A stretch of 64,000 nucleotides of DNA from Trypanosoma brucei gambiense DAL972 (Eukaryota > Euglenozoa > Kinetoplastea > Trypanosomatida > Trypanosomatidae), in contig NC_026739.1 of NCBI RefSeq assembly GCF_000210295.1, forward strand, positions 1-64,000. Reading direction: 5' to 3'. A program made the position numbers and the translations under genes. The first letter of the stretch is position 1; each line of letters begins with the position of its first letter. The notes beneath the pieces are model-generated. The model was not told the DNA's origin. It saw only the letters and a list, made by a program, of their open reading frames with translations, and made no database searches. Shown one piece after another: positions 1-11,340 of the stretch.

Positions 1-488
1 GAGCATCCCGCATTTTTCCCTCCAGCGCCTTCCCCATACTCAAGATCATCTCTATAACTTTTATCTGCGTTCCTTTCAACCGAACCCACGGCAGCAGTTG
101 GCTTTATTTTGTGCCGCTTGAGGAGATGCCCTTCAAATGCGTCAGTTGCGGGGAACTGCTCGCGGCACACCGGGCAACGGAATAGCAGGGGGTTGGGGAC
201 ACACACAAAGAGAGAATCGGGATGCTCCGCGGCAAAGTGGTCGTAGAGCAACCCGCTGGCAGTGAAGCCCTTGCGGCACACCGGGCAGCAAAGAAGTCTT
301 CCGGCCGCATCAGGCGCCTCAACTATTACCGGGGAGGTTTGCTTCAATTTCTTCTGCAACTCCTCCCGTAACTGCCGCGCCTCCTCGACCTCAGTGCGCA
401 GGATCGACTGGTGCAACGTTTCGTGCGCGCGTTCCACTTCGGCCTTCAGTCGCCGCACCTCCGCTTCAAAATCAACAGGTTTATCCAT
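1..488 (-). CDS. C2H2 zinc-finger protein, N-terminal part (runs off the left edge)
   Basis: The minus-strand frame is open from an ATG at 488 to the window edge (about 162 residues), so the C-terminus is missing. Residues about 5-50 are charged and heptad-like, probably a coiled coil. Two C2H2 fingers follow: Cys68/Cys71 with His84/His89, and Cys105/Cys108 with His121/His126; each Cys pair has CPVC spacing and the second finger ends in HLLKRH. After the fingers the chain becomes polar. The same frame stays open upstream to about 799 but contains no ATG there; that stretch is Lys/Gly/Ser-rich and is more likely 5' UTR. Proteins with such fingers usually bind nucleic acid or another protein; nothing in the sequence says which. 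I do not recognise the specific gene. Confidence 0.7.
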   Translation of the reverse strand, partial: MDKPVDFEAEVRRLKAEVERAHETLHQSILRTEVEEARQLREELQKKLKQTSPVIVEAPDAAGRLLCCPVCRKGFTASGLLYDHFAAEHPDSLFVCVPNPLLFRCPVCREQFPATDAFEGHLLKRHKIKPTAAVGSVERNADKSYRDDLEYGEGAGGKNAGC

Positions 489-1188
489 TTTTGCTTCCTC
501 CTTTCTTGCCGCCCCCTTTTTGGACTCATCTTTCTTTGGCGCGTTCGTTTTCCCCACACGTGTCTTCGATTCCGCTCCTTTCGACGCCTCGCCCCTCCGT
601 GTTGCAACTCCTTTTCGTTCAGTTCGTGTTGGCGACGCATCCTTTGGATCATTTTTTCTCTGCCCATCGTTTCCCCCTAATTTGAGACTTCTTGCCTCTC
701 CTTCCCCTGGTCCGTCTTGCCTTTGATGTCCGCTTCCACCCTTGGCGCTCTCCGCTCCCGTGCCGGCTTGATGCCTTCCCTCGTCTGAGAAGTGCCCTTT
801 TCAGCATCTTGGAGGGAAATAATCGGCGATACGGCTTGAATCGTCATTTGTTTCGGGAAAGACGAGCAGCAAGAGTTAGACTATGGAAGCCTGATCAGGG
901 GGGTTTCCTGACAGCGCAATTGTAAAGGAGAACAGTTAAGAATATGGATGTAAAAAGAGAGGGAAATGGGCACGAGAAGGTGGGAGCACATGGATGCAGC
1001 GGGGAAGCGAATTTAAAGATGTAAGAGAAACAATACTGTTCCTGGCGCACGCGAAATACGTATATACGCGTGCTTGTGCGTGTGTGTGTTGATGTGTATA
1101 TTTCCGTGCTCAGTTCACGTCAGGCCTTTGGTATCGAAGAACACATTACGAAAGCAAGCCACTGGCGAAACCTGACGATACCATCAGT
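489..1188. other. Intergenic, no supported gene
   Basis: This is the 5' flank of the zinc-finger gene and the 3' flank of the glycosyltransferase pseudogene. The part up to about 800 is GC-rich and open in the zinc-finger frame without an ATG. I see no motif that supports another gene. Confidence 0.5.
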
Positions 1189-2403
1189 TCACGAAGCCAC
1201 TACATGCGTCACGAAGAAGTCTGACTTGTGCGAGGCATTGAAAAGGACGACGGCGTTCATTACAGGAAACGGAGAGGGTGGTTTCCGTGTGCCCTGACGG
1301 AGCAGTGGAGGTTGACACTGCGCCAGCAATCTTTTCCCCTTTTGAACGAACTCCATTGGGACAAGTTGTTTATTGTTGCTGTACCTGTCCAGCATCCGCG
1401 CGTAATCTTCCTCACTGACCCCATGAATAACAACGAAGTTGTTCCGTAGCGGTGTATCGCACTGCTTTCTGTCTATAGCATGGAAGCGACAACATGTCTC
1501 AACAACGATTGTCACGCTGTCGTCGGTTGCGAGAGAGAGAACGCGTCCGACCATGATGTCTTCATTTTCCATTCGAAAAAGGGTAAGGTTCCTCCGCAGG
1601 CGCCAACTGTACGGTTTCCTAATGAGCGGCCATATCGGCTCGTACGCCACCAACATTTTGGCCATGTCCTTTGAAAGCGTGTATAGTAAGCCGGATGCAA
1701 CGTAGTAAGGATCCCCAAGAAGGTTAAGCCAGATATTTCCCCAATAAACGTTCTGACGCGGTAACTTGTGCAAGTCAACAAGGTATTGATGCGCATGAAC
1801 AAACGCGTCATCATCACCTTTTGCCACCTAGTTCACACGGGGTAGTAGTCGGACAGCGAGATCATACCACAGGAACACTTTGCGGCTCATAGTGACTTCC
1901 GCTTTTATACCCCGTGTACCGCCGTCCCCAATTTTCTTGTTCCGTCCAGGAACACCCTCATCAATTGGAAGCGTAACCATATCCTGCCAACGCAACGCCT
2001 CCTCCTTTAGTTCCGCCGTGTACGTGTGACCGTTACGATGGGATCGATCAGTGAGGTACAATACAAGCATCTCCCCCGTGAAGTTGTTGCTCTTCTTTGC
2101 TACAACGTCATGGATCCAGCAAGACGTGTGTTGAAGAATGCGCCGCCTCCGCCTCACACTCGTGTCAGGTGACAGAATACCAAGTGCAACAAGATAGTTC
2201 CGCTCCCTCCATGTTTCCACCACATCAGACGCCACGAACTGCAGGGTTTCCTCTTCGTCATTGGGAAGGACGGGGGAGGAGGGAAAACGTAATGTTTTCC
2301 TATGACAAAACTGTTTTCCCGATGTCCACGGCACACTAACAACATCGCGGTGTAAGGAAACACACGCAGCGATAAGCATCACTAGGTAGAGGGGAAGTAG
2401 CAT
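1189..2403 (-). pseudogene. GT67-type (beta-1,3-glycosyltransferase superfamily) glycosyltransferase, single in-frame stop
   Basis: From an ATG at 2403 the frame encodes a type II membrane protein: a hydrophobic anchor at residues about 3-20, then a Golgi-type transferase domain containing the family signature ETWRERNYLVALGIL. It runs to a TAG at 1830-1828 and continues in the same frame to 1189. The stop falls directly before VAKGDDDAF, where family members normally have an aromatic residue (…YVAKGDDD…), so the DxD metal/nucleotide-sugar motif itself survives. Past the stop the conserved WGNIWLNLLGDPYY-type region and the C-terminal HGVSEEDY motif are also intact. Total length about 404 codons, normal for the trypanosome family that builds the complex galactose/GlcNAc side chains of N-glycans and GPI anchors. 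No frameshift was seen. It is therefore a very young pseudogene, or an allele or sequence error. Confidence 0.8.
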
Positions 2404-4600
2404 CGTTACCACACGACGCACATTAGTTTATTTTATTCCTCTCATTCCTTCGTGGCCAGCGAAGGAAAAAAAAAAACGACAACGCCATGGAAAAACAGTA
2501 ATGAGTCCATGCCAAAAACGTCGCGCTTCCCCAGGAGAACACGAGAGGACGTCCCGTGCCACGCACACGCACGAAAAAACAAACAAACAAACGGTAATAT
2601 GCACTCTTGTAGGGAAGTGAAATGAATATGTTCCCACACTTCTGCTAGAATCAGAATGACTATACCTATCGCTCCAACTCCGGCCGTATGGGTGAAGATG
2701 GCTCGGTTAACATACTCACGTGGATGGTTCACCAAACTTTCACTCCCCCCCCCAGCAGCACAATTCGAAGTGTGTAGCAACCATTGCTATTGTAAGCACG
2801 AATGTCTTTCACGCTGAACTGTTGACAGGCGGCATTCCATCCAGTTGTCAATATTCCCCCGTTAAATGGCCATAAAAAGGCATAATGCGCGACCCCTCCC
2901 AGTAACTATCATGTGATCCCACCCGCCAGCGGGGCCCGCGAGCACATAGGGACCACCACTGGATTATTACATGTATCATTTCCCCACTGGACGCAGTAGA
3001 ATCGGCGCCGGATGCCATGTCCATGCCCTAAAGGGAGTTTCCTCCTGAACATGAATTGTTCGACGGATGGAATGCTGAAAGAGTTTGGGGGGAGTACCTT
3101 GTTTGAGAGTCTGTAGTACATGAGGGTGTGGCAGATGGTTTCGTCCCATTTTTCACTGTTTTTGGAGAAGGTGGATGTTCGATGCGCATATCGTCGGTGG
3201 GTAACACTCCGCTGTGTGGCATTGAACTGCACCACTTTAAAATGCGGTACGTGATGCGATCCGCCTGCTGTGTTGATAAATGCAGTCGCAAAGTCAAGGG
3301 TATGCTCAGTGGTTGTTCAATACGGCCGGATCTTGGAAAAGGAACTCAGAGCAACCACACACAATATAAGGACCCCTTTTTGCACCTACGCCGCTGCCAT
3401 CTCATCGCTGAGACGCTGGAGGTGGAGAATTAGCGGGCCGCAGCGCTGGAGTGCCCGCTCTCGAGCGGCATCGTGGCAGCGGACCACAAAATTACTACGA
3501 TGTTACTCTCATTTCTGTGAGAACACAATGTAGACGTAACACGCTCCCCCAGCCCACCAACTACTACACTCTCAAGTCTTGGGGCAATCTCCACAAAATG
3601 CGTAGCGAAAGCAGCGGAGAGCAGTCACCGCTTTTTGATTCTTCAAAACAGATGCATGGACTGAAGAAAAGCTGCACCAAAGTCCTGTTCTGCGCGCAAC
3701 TTGCGTGGTGGAAGGCATAAATTGGCACAACAAACGCACGGAAAGTAGTATGAGCACTTCGTTTTTTCTGACTGTGCCGAACGAGGAGACATCGCATGGT
3801 GCAAACACCGGAGAGAATAAACGGGGAAAATGTTAAGACAGCACAACAGTGACCGAGCACAGTGTTCAGAGTAAACCGTCCCGTTCGTACGTTCTGAAAT
3901 TCCCGCACAAAGCGCCGTCACTGTTGCTGCTGCATATCGTAGTTGTAGTTATAAAAAACACCAAACCTGACATGCGGCAAAGTGCTCCCACATAGCCCAC
4001 CAAAGCTCCTGTTTCTTCTGGCACTTCGTTCCGAAGTTGCCCTGTCAGCGTACGCCGCTGAAAAATATTGTCCGTAACACAATTTTCCGAAAAGAACTGC
4101 GACAGCATATGCCGCCGAGAACACCGACAACCAGGACTACGAATGGCATTTTGCTGCGCCTGGGAAACGCGCTCTGCAGCGGGAACAGCAACGTGCCGCG
4201 ACGCTGCTGACTTCAAACCGTCTGGTGAACGTTACCCCTTTAAACTAACAGGCACATATCGACGCAGGTAAAGCGCTGACAACATCCGAGCATCCGATTT
4301 ATTGACATTCTATCTCTTTGCTTAAGTTGCAATCAACGAGGTGGACAGTTTACAACAATAACAATGAACTATCCTTTCAACTCATGTATAGCGCTTGGTC
4401 AATTGACTTCACTTGGTTCTTTCCACGATCTGTACCGGATCCAGCAACACACAACGGTACAAGCGGATATTTTCAATCCGTAAAGACAGTGACACTACCA
4501 GTAATACGTGCCAGCAACATACCTGTCTTTGCACCAGCGTTACATTCCACAGTTCAAACCATCCCAGTTTGCTGTTGTTTTCCATATATCACAGCGCCCT
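2404..4600. other. Degenerate region with short open frames, gene relics not identified
   Basis: No frame exceeds about 116 codons. Several minus-strand fragments look protein-like (2909-3235, 3028-3297, 3866-4216, and a hydrophobic segment near 2650-2720 such as GIVILILAEVW), but I could not join them into a known family. The sequence just below 4601 continues the duplicated signal-peptide start of the lectin-like gene and soon meets a stop at 4556-4554. The likeliest reading is one or more decayed surface-protein genes on the minus strand. A poly(C) run lies near 2744. Confidence 0.35.
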
Positions 4601-4865
4601 GCAGCAGGGCAGTGAAGAGAACGACCATCCGTGCGAAGCCGCATGCCGTCATGCTTATCTCAGTGCCCATTGTTAGTATTACTTGCTTGTCAGTCTATGG
4701 GCCGCGCGTGAAAGAAAACAGGTTAGGAAGAGTAAGCACTATACAAGGTGAACAAGGGAGATGATCACATCGCAATTGACCTGCATCGTAGAAACACCGC
4801 CCCGTTGAAATACGCGGAGAGTGATGAAGATATTGATCTGCTACACGAAATAGAACGCTACAAGG
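4601..4865 (-). repeat. 265-bp direct repeat, copy 1 (5' end of the lectin-like gene)
   Basis: This block reads identically to 6131-6395 (constant offset of 1,530 bp) on comparison by eye. On the minus strand it carries the same 5' flank, start codon (4670-4668) and first 23 codons as the intact lectin-like gene. Past its lower boundary the sequence diverges at once and the frame stops within about 15 codons. It is thus a truncated promoterless-looking copy, probably left by a tandem duplication followed by deletion, or by gene conversion of the 5' end. Confidence 0.9.
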
Positions 4866-5210
4866 GAAAAGCAAAAACAGAGGAAAACACGATGCGCGGA
4901 AGCAGCCTCATTCACACGTCCAATGGAGCTCTGAACAGGGTGCGCAATTCCGCAATACCCCTGAGGGAGGGGAAATAAATAGGAATAGAGGAACAAATGG
5001 TTTTATAACTGACACTTAATAGACTCTCACTTAGGATCTTAGAGGAAATGGATGTTCATAAAGTCGCTCACATAAAAAAAAGATAAAACGAAAATAAAAC
5101 GATTAGTGGAAGTTGTTCTACTAGTTGCGTGTTATGGGCCAAACGAGTATCTACCCGTATCTTGTTATGGCTTATATGAGTAACACTGCACAGCCGGTAG
5201 GCCGCACAAG
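4866..5210. other. Intergenic, 3' flank of the lectin-like gene
   Basis: AT-rich sequence between the end of repeat copy 1 and the stop codon of the lectin-like gene. I see no gene; it should hold the 3' UTR of the minus-strand gene. Confidence 0.5.
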
Positions 5211-6200
5211 TCAGCACACAATTGCGAGGGAAAAAAAGACGATGAGTAGACACAATTCACCACCTACACAGATCGTAATGTGCGACAAGGAAGTCAATGT
5301 CGTCTCCGCCTCTCCTTTTGGTTTGGGAGTTGCCGAAGGTTGATCTTGAGAATTTGTAGACTCCTCATCTGAATGCAAACTTTCGTTGATTACTGCTAGC
5401 TCCTCATTGGCAGTGGAGTTTCCATTACCTGATACCTCATCTTCATTAGCAGGGGAGTTTCCATTACCTGGAACGGGATTCGATGGCTGTGGAACTGTGA
5501 CTTCGCAGAGGGCAGCGAAATAAGTTAGTGACTTGTATCCAGGTGCCTTACCCCCGGGCTTGTTGCCAGAAACTTCGCCGCCATCAAACCAACCGAACCA
5601 CTTCGTCACGTTAGTGTACCAACCCATCACGTGCAATTGGCCATCCTGAGGATAACTTTGCGCAAAAAACGACGGATAACCACCCAATGCGCCTGAACCA
5701 CTTTTATAAGTGTACGATCCCCGCCAGAATGCAACGCCGTTGCCCTCTATTCCCGATGCTTCAAACAGGCCACTGTTCCATCGGTAGACGCAATTAAGGG
5801 AAGTATCATAGTCTCCTGCTGTGCAACGACTTCCCGCGTCCTGTGCCGCACTTGCACTGTAAGTGGCATCCCCTCCAAGGTAACTGTAGATAAATGGGCC
5901 ATCAGCTACACTCAAGTGGTAGGCAGTGAGGCATTCGTTAGTTGCCTGCGAGTGGTCAGTGGCCAGCGTCCCACCGGCTTCACGGCAGATATGCACTGAG
6001 TTGCTGTAGTCTACAAGGTAATCACCTCCATGCCAAAACTTTCGGTTGGGGAAAAGAATATATTCCTTGACATAGGCAGTTGGGTACACCTTACCAAATG
6101 CGAAGAGATGTGATGAACCTGAAAGACATTGCAGCAGGGCAGTGAAGAGAACGACCATCCGTGCGAAGCCGCATGCCGTCATGCTTATCTCAGTGCCCAT
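5211..6200 (-). CDS. C-type-lectin-like cell-surface glycoprotein
   Basis: A 329-residue predicted surface protein. The start is the ATG at 6200, followed by a hydrophobic signal region (MVVLFTALLQ). Residues about 55-233 look like a C-type-lectin fold: FWHGG near 55, C72 followed by GGTLA (the classical first Cys and Gly-Gly segment), aromatic/Gly core pieces such as WFGWFDGG near 201, and a closing YFAALCEV at about 228-234 corresponding to the FICE end of these domains. Further Cys at 90, 126 and 137 could form disulfides. A Pro/Asn/Glu/Ser-rich stalk follows, with two similar units (PGNGNSPANE and SGNGNSTANE). The C-terminal 20 or so residues are strongly hydrophobic: a transmembrane segment or GPI-addition signal. 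The 5' end is duplicated at 4601-4865. Lectin activity is not shown; a Ca-binding EPN/WND motif is not evident. Ligand and life stage are unknown. Confidence 0.7.
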   Translation of the reverse strand: MGTEISMTACGFARMVVLFTALLQCLSGSSHLFAFGKVYPTAYVKEYILFPNRKFWHGGDYLVDYSNSVHICREAGGTLATDHSQATNECLTAYHLSVADGPFIYSYLGGDATYSASAAQDAGSRCTAGDYDTSLNCVYRWNSGLFEASGIEGNGVAFWRGSYTYKSGSGALGGYPSFFAQSYPQDGQLHVMGWYTNVTKWFGWFDGGEVSGNKPGGKAPGYKSLTYFAALCEVTVPQPSNPVPGNGNSPANEDEVSGNGNSTANEELAVINESLHSDEESTNSQDQPSATPKPKGEAETTLTSLSHITICVGGELCLLIVFFSLAIVC

Positions 6201-6395
6201 TGTTAGTATTACTTGCTTGTCAGTCTATGGGCCGCGCGTGAAAGAAAACAGGTTAGGAAGAGTAAGCACTATACAAGGTGAACAAGGGAGATGATCACAT
6301 CGCAATTGACCTGCATCGTAGAAACACCGCCCCGTTGAAATACGCGGAGAGTGATGAAGATATTGATCTGCTACACGAAATAGAACGCTACAAGG
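6131..6395 (-). repeat. 265-bp direct repeat, copy 2
   Basis: Covers the first 23 codons and about 195 bp of 5' flank of the intact lectin-like gene, identical by eye to 4601-4865. Divergence on both sides is abrupt. Confidence 0.9.
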
Positions 6396-6734
6396 AAAAA
6401 CATAGTTGGAAGGTGAGAGTGGCAGTAAATACTGAGAATATGGAGCAAAAACACGTAAAAAAAAAATAATGTAAAGGGAAGCATGTAACAGGTATGCCAA
6501 ATGCTCAGTTGAGGTTACACACTGCAGCGACGTAGACGCTCCCTCCCGCCACAACTCGCCGTAGCTCCTCATCGCACAGTTAAAACGTCAAGGGTTCAGT
6601 CTTGAATTACCACAAAATACGGATAAATGAGGTTTGTCCCTATAAAGGAGCGGCATTTCTGCACTCCCCTCGAGTGTCCAAACAGTGTTGTAAATAACAG
6701 AAGGATACTATAGGCTCAGCAATATTAACAGAGT
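6396..6734. other. Intergenic, no supported gene
   Basis: The 5' flank of the lectin-like gene beyond the duplicated block. Pyrimidine-rich on the minus strand in places, so it may hold the splice acceptor. No coding signal was seen. Confidence 0.4.
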
Positions 6735-7179
6735 GAACGTGTTACAAAACTCCCTCACAATAAAATAATTAGTATAAGCTGCAATAACTGTGACGGTGAA
6801 GGAACTTTGTTATACTGCGAGGCAACGCGGGTTTCAGCACATAACTAAGCTCATGCATCGACATCACACTCTGGAGGGAATGGAGGCAATCACATACCTT
6901 AAATCCTTACGGCAACACAAATGAGTGAAGGGAAAGAAAGCATGCAACTGGTGAAACAACATGTAACATCAGCAATGCAGAGGGTGATAAGGGTTGTATA
7001 TCCGAAGAGAGAGATACAACAGCCCACATAACACCCAACACATACATACATGCAACATAACACTCATTATGAAAAAATATTTAAAGACACCGCTAGCATT
7101 AAGTGGATTCAAAAAGAAAAACGTGACACAGACACACACGGAAACACAGTTTTGTACCCAAAAGGTTGCGGGATTGGGC
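6735..7179 (-). repeat. Inverted repeat arm A, downstream of the GRESAG4 pseudogene
   Basis: The reverse complement matches 28540-28987 with only a handful of mismatches and one small indel in a GT-rich stretch. Both arms lie downstream of a GRESAG4 coding region in the same relative orientation, roughly 0.6 kb past its stop. The sequence between each stop codon and the arm shows no obvious similarity. Confidence 0.85.
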
Positions 7180-7762
7180 GTGAGAGGTGGAATTTAAAAA
7201 AATAAAATAAAATAGTCATGCACTCGCACGCTTAAGGACAGACGTGTTGAAAAAGAAATGTTTCACCTTATTTTTCTTAAAGCCTCAAATGGCAAGGACA
7301 AAAATAAAAAAGAGAGCCCTTAGGGAAAGTACATAGCTAATCCCGTTTTGTGATTACTTACAGAACAAAAACGTTTTGGTTAAATTAGAAGAAATGTTGA
7401 GCCGTCCTGTCTTCCATAAGGGTCGGATTTGGAACAGTAAGAAACCAACCGGCGCTGACACGGCAAAACACATGCATGTGTTAATTCGGTGTCTTGAAAG
7501 ACAACGCACGTGTAATCTAACAGAGGGCATGTTCCCTCTTAAGATTAGTATGTGCTTTAATGCAGAGGCAGCAGCCACCAAAAATAGAATGTAAAAAATG
7601 TAATAATAAATAGATGGCAAAAGATAAAAATAGATACAAAAGACAAACCCTACCGAGACTACGTTAAAATTCACTAACAACTACTACAACTGGTATGCTA
7701 ATTAACTTTTCCGCCGAGTAAAACTAAGAGATTTGTACGCGTTATGACGTGCAACAGTACCA
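7180..7762. other. 3' flank of the GRESAG4 pseudogene
   Basis: AT-rich, no gene. It separates the pseudogene stop from inverted repeat arm A and is not evidently similar to the corresponding segment at 27955-28539. Confidence 0.5.
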
Positions 7763-10700
7763 CTAATGTAACGACGGAAGCGGACACCCAAAGTGGCCTT
7801 CCCTGAAATGTGAACCAACGAATGGAACAATTATGATTGAGCCCTCTTCAGTACTCACAGAAGCTTCACTGCTTCCACTTTGAGCGCTACGGTCAGCGAC
7901 ACGCCCAACCTTAACTGCAATGCGACGCACCACTTCCTCACAGTAGGCGTCATCCCACTCGAATGCAGCTTCACGGGGAAGAGGCACACGCCAACGCTCA
8001 CAAAGCGACGCCAGAAGATTCCCCCGTTGCGCTGCTTTAAAAGTTCGGAAAACAGACTGCAGTGAGTTCAATATCGATTGTGCTGATTCACTCAGCTCGG
8101 CACGTGAAGAACTGTGGTCGCTTGTGGAGGTTGTCGTGCCATCCTCGTCTTCATCAAAGAATTCGCGATCCAGCCGTAATGCAGCAAAGTTGCGACCAGG
8201 CACGGCATTCAACTGGTACATTTCCACAGGATCGGGCACACCACGTAGCGGCACATCACCAAGTGCAGTGACATCAATTTGCTCACGCTCCTCAGCTGAA
8301 AGTGACAGGTATGTTGAGCCTGTTATCAGCACCTGACCACCATTTGCTACACTCTCCGTCCTTGCTGCCATGTTTGGAGTCCGCCCATAGTAGTCATATC
8401 CCTTCGTCACTTCATCGTGTCGGATGTCGCACAACCCGGTGTGGATTCCAACACGTACACGCAGGCCATTCCACAAACGACTGTACACTTTAGGGTCCAA
8501 CCGCGCAGTTGGCGGTGTGTACTTCTCGTCCTCCTCCGCACGCTGCTGCTCAAACTGCTGGTAGGAATCATCAATCGCATTTGTTCCCCAGTCATGATGC
8601 AAGAAACACAGCTGTAGTTCCTGTGCGAGTTGGACGGCAGCGAAAGGACTCTTACTCGCTATCATGAACGAATCCCCAACAGTTTTGACTTCGTAGCACT
8701 TATACCTCCCAATCAGTAAACGAATCAAATAGTGATGTGCCGCAACGGCATCGGGCATCAGTTCAGGGTGTGCAGCCCACAACGCAGTGCTGCTCTCAAT
8801 GTCAGTAAATATTAGTGTCACGGGGTCAGTTGGTTCCTTGGGTGCAAGATTGTTATCACGAGCATTCCGGTGTGTTGCTAATATAACAACCACAAGAACC
8901 GTAACAAGCGGCACCAACATTACGACGAAGCCAACTGCAATAGCGGCAATTTGCTCAGTTATCTGTTGGATCCATCTCGGTTCATCATAGGTCACTGACA
9001 GTGTGGCAGACGACAGCGCAGAGGACACAAAAGGGTTTAGAACATGTGACATCGACCATACAAAAATATGCATCGCACCACAGTTAACAACAGTGCTTCG
9101 CCTCAAGTCAAGTTTCGTTCGTACACTTGTCTCCAAACGACCCATACATTGCAGGACACTTCCCATTGCGTATGCGATGGCAGACCCAAGTAGTGACAAT
9201 GGCTTCCACTTCGACTCATTCTGCACGATCTTGCGGAACTCACGTACTGTTTTGGACTCCGTGATCTTATCCCTCCGATGTGACAGATTCGTTGCGAATA
9301 GCAAGGGGTTAGAAAATGGCTTTTCATGGAAGGCACTCACGAGTTCGCCGTGGATTGGTGCATCATCGAAGAATAGGACAAAGACGTGCGCATTACGGTG
9401 TTTGTTAGGGTGAAAGAGGATTATGGGGATATTATATGGGATAAGACCTACAACCAATACCTGACATGCAGTTGACAGCTTGTCTCTCAAAATAGGACCT
9501 TCACCACTCGCAACAAAGAAGCTTAGTGATGTGTTAAAGTTGTCAAGTGTTTTTGCAACATATTCCTAATTCCTCTCGTATCACCACCACGACACACAAT
9601 GACATGCATTCTTCCTGCACCATTTTGTATAATATGCTCAACTATCATGAATAACTGCTGCTCATTTGTTGGTAACAGGTGGATCACATTCCTTCTGGGG
9701 TTACTCGGTTGTGATGTGAGTATTATAGGATCGATGAATGCCATACCCTTCGTCCGCAGTAACGAATTATCCACGACACCAAACACAGCAGTTACAACTC
9801 GTTTCTCAACATCATTATACAGAGTTGCACAAGTTTCGTAAGATTTCGAGGATAGTCAGTGTAAAAAGAAACCATCAGAGTGACCCAGTTGACCTTTGCC
9901 AACAACATGAGGGACACCATCGTATACCATCTATGCAGCACGCAGTGCCTTTGGGTCATCGGTTATATTAAACATGACCCCACTCAATGGGCCATACAAC
10001 TGTGGCAGGTCTCGATAACAGCGAGATGAACCAAGGGTTAATATAGCTTCCTTCATAGGGTGTAGATGGAGATCCTTTTCCACCTTCTTCATGCACATCA
10101 CACTCCCACCTTGGTTACGTAAACACGATACACCCCGCTCTCCCGCCATATTACGGCACTCACCACCAAAGTCACCAACCACAATATTATCAATTGGATA
10201 ACGACGTTTATTGTACAGTGATTTCATAAATACACCCCTGCTAGTTAGCTATTCGTGACAACTCAGTGCCTGTTTCAATACCTCTCCAGCAACCCATCTG
10301 TTCAATGTCAGCTCAGCTTCAGCGTCTTGCTCGGTGAAGTTATTTTCGTTAATATCCCACCTTGTGCGCTTATAGTTATTACCATTAACCTTTAACAACA
10401 TAGTCATATCATCCCTGAAACGCCTGACAGCTTTGTATGTGTCACCCTTCGTAATTAGGTCAGCCCCAGTTATTATTATTTTATCAGCCACAAACTCGTC
10501 TCTGCCCAATTTATATGCCCACTTGTTCTTGACGGCGTGTTGGAGTGCAGAGGGTGTATGAATAAATATTCGCCTCTCGTCCTGTGGTCATATAATCATT
10601 TCATGGGGAATCTCTTCATATCAGGGATTGGAGAACCAAATACAATCACTCCCTGAGGTCCAGTATCGGCAACCTTATTCCACTCCGCACTGAAGCTACT

Positions 10701-11340
10701 GTTATCCGATTCCTTACCAATTTGACTCTTCAATGCAAAAAAATAACAACTAAACAACTTGCGATTCATCCGTGTTGCCAACTACGCAGCAAGCTTATAC
10801 TCATCATCACCATAAGAAACATCTTTCAAATACATGAAATCCAGTCGGTGTGACCGTAACTGAGTGATAGCATAACGGAAAAGAGCAAGCATCTCAACGG
10901 CGAGTGATGCTTCCAGGAGTCATAAATTGGGATTCCAACTGTGTACCCTACTGAATCCTGTGAAGGGTAAAAAATCAACTACACATTCTTTTCATTGAAA
11001 TATTTGGTTAAGTTGAGAGTATTTTTGTCACCCACAGATTCCAGTATAACAGCAAACTCATCACCGTAATTGGTTGTACAGATGGCGTATCCAAAGTCAT
11101 CCATAGACGGAACATGTGCAACTGCCACACTGACACACGGAAGCGACTTCCCGTTGGTAATAGATGCGTTGAAACCTGCAATAATAGGATCAAATACCTT
11201 TGCTGAAATCTTGTCACTGTATAACATGTTGTATACCCTTACCCATAATAATCCATTTGCAAGCTATACTTCAGCCAGCAGCTGTAGTAACATAGAAAAA
11301 CACCACGTAAGTGACTACGCCATCTCTAGCATGTAATTCA
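7763..11340 (-). pseudogene. GRESAG4: Receptor-type adenylate cyclase GRESAG4, degenerate full-length copy
   Basis: Fragments of one receptor cyclase occur in order on the minus strand: N-terminal ectodomain (10979-11227, with IIAGFNAS and VPSMDDFG), mid ectodomain (10596-10781, 10249-10509, 9931-10227 with DNIVVGDFGGEC; 9523-9786 with NPRRNVIHLLP), then a 575-codon open frame 7763-9490 holding the distal ectodomain, the single transmembrane helix and the complete class III cyclase domain. They align piece by piece with the intact copy at 24217-27954, including VVGDFGGEC, RRNVIHLLP and FTDIESSTALWAAHPE. Several frameshifts and stops lie in the ectodomain, and no continuous product from a signal peptide is possible. 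The cyclase part keeps both metal-binding regions (FTDIESS and GDSFM). The long frame has no ATG near its start (the first codon is TTG). Confidence 0.88.

Noticed and set aside
4748..6469. Two plus-strand frames with identical N-terminal halves (4748-4978 and 6278-6469)
   Set aside because: They start at GTG and their shared part lies entirely in the 265-bp repeat, antisense to the 5' flank of the lectin-like gene; after the repeat they differ completely. They are products of the duplication.
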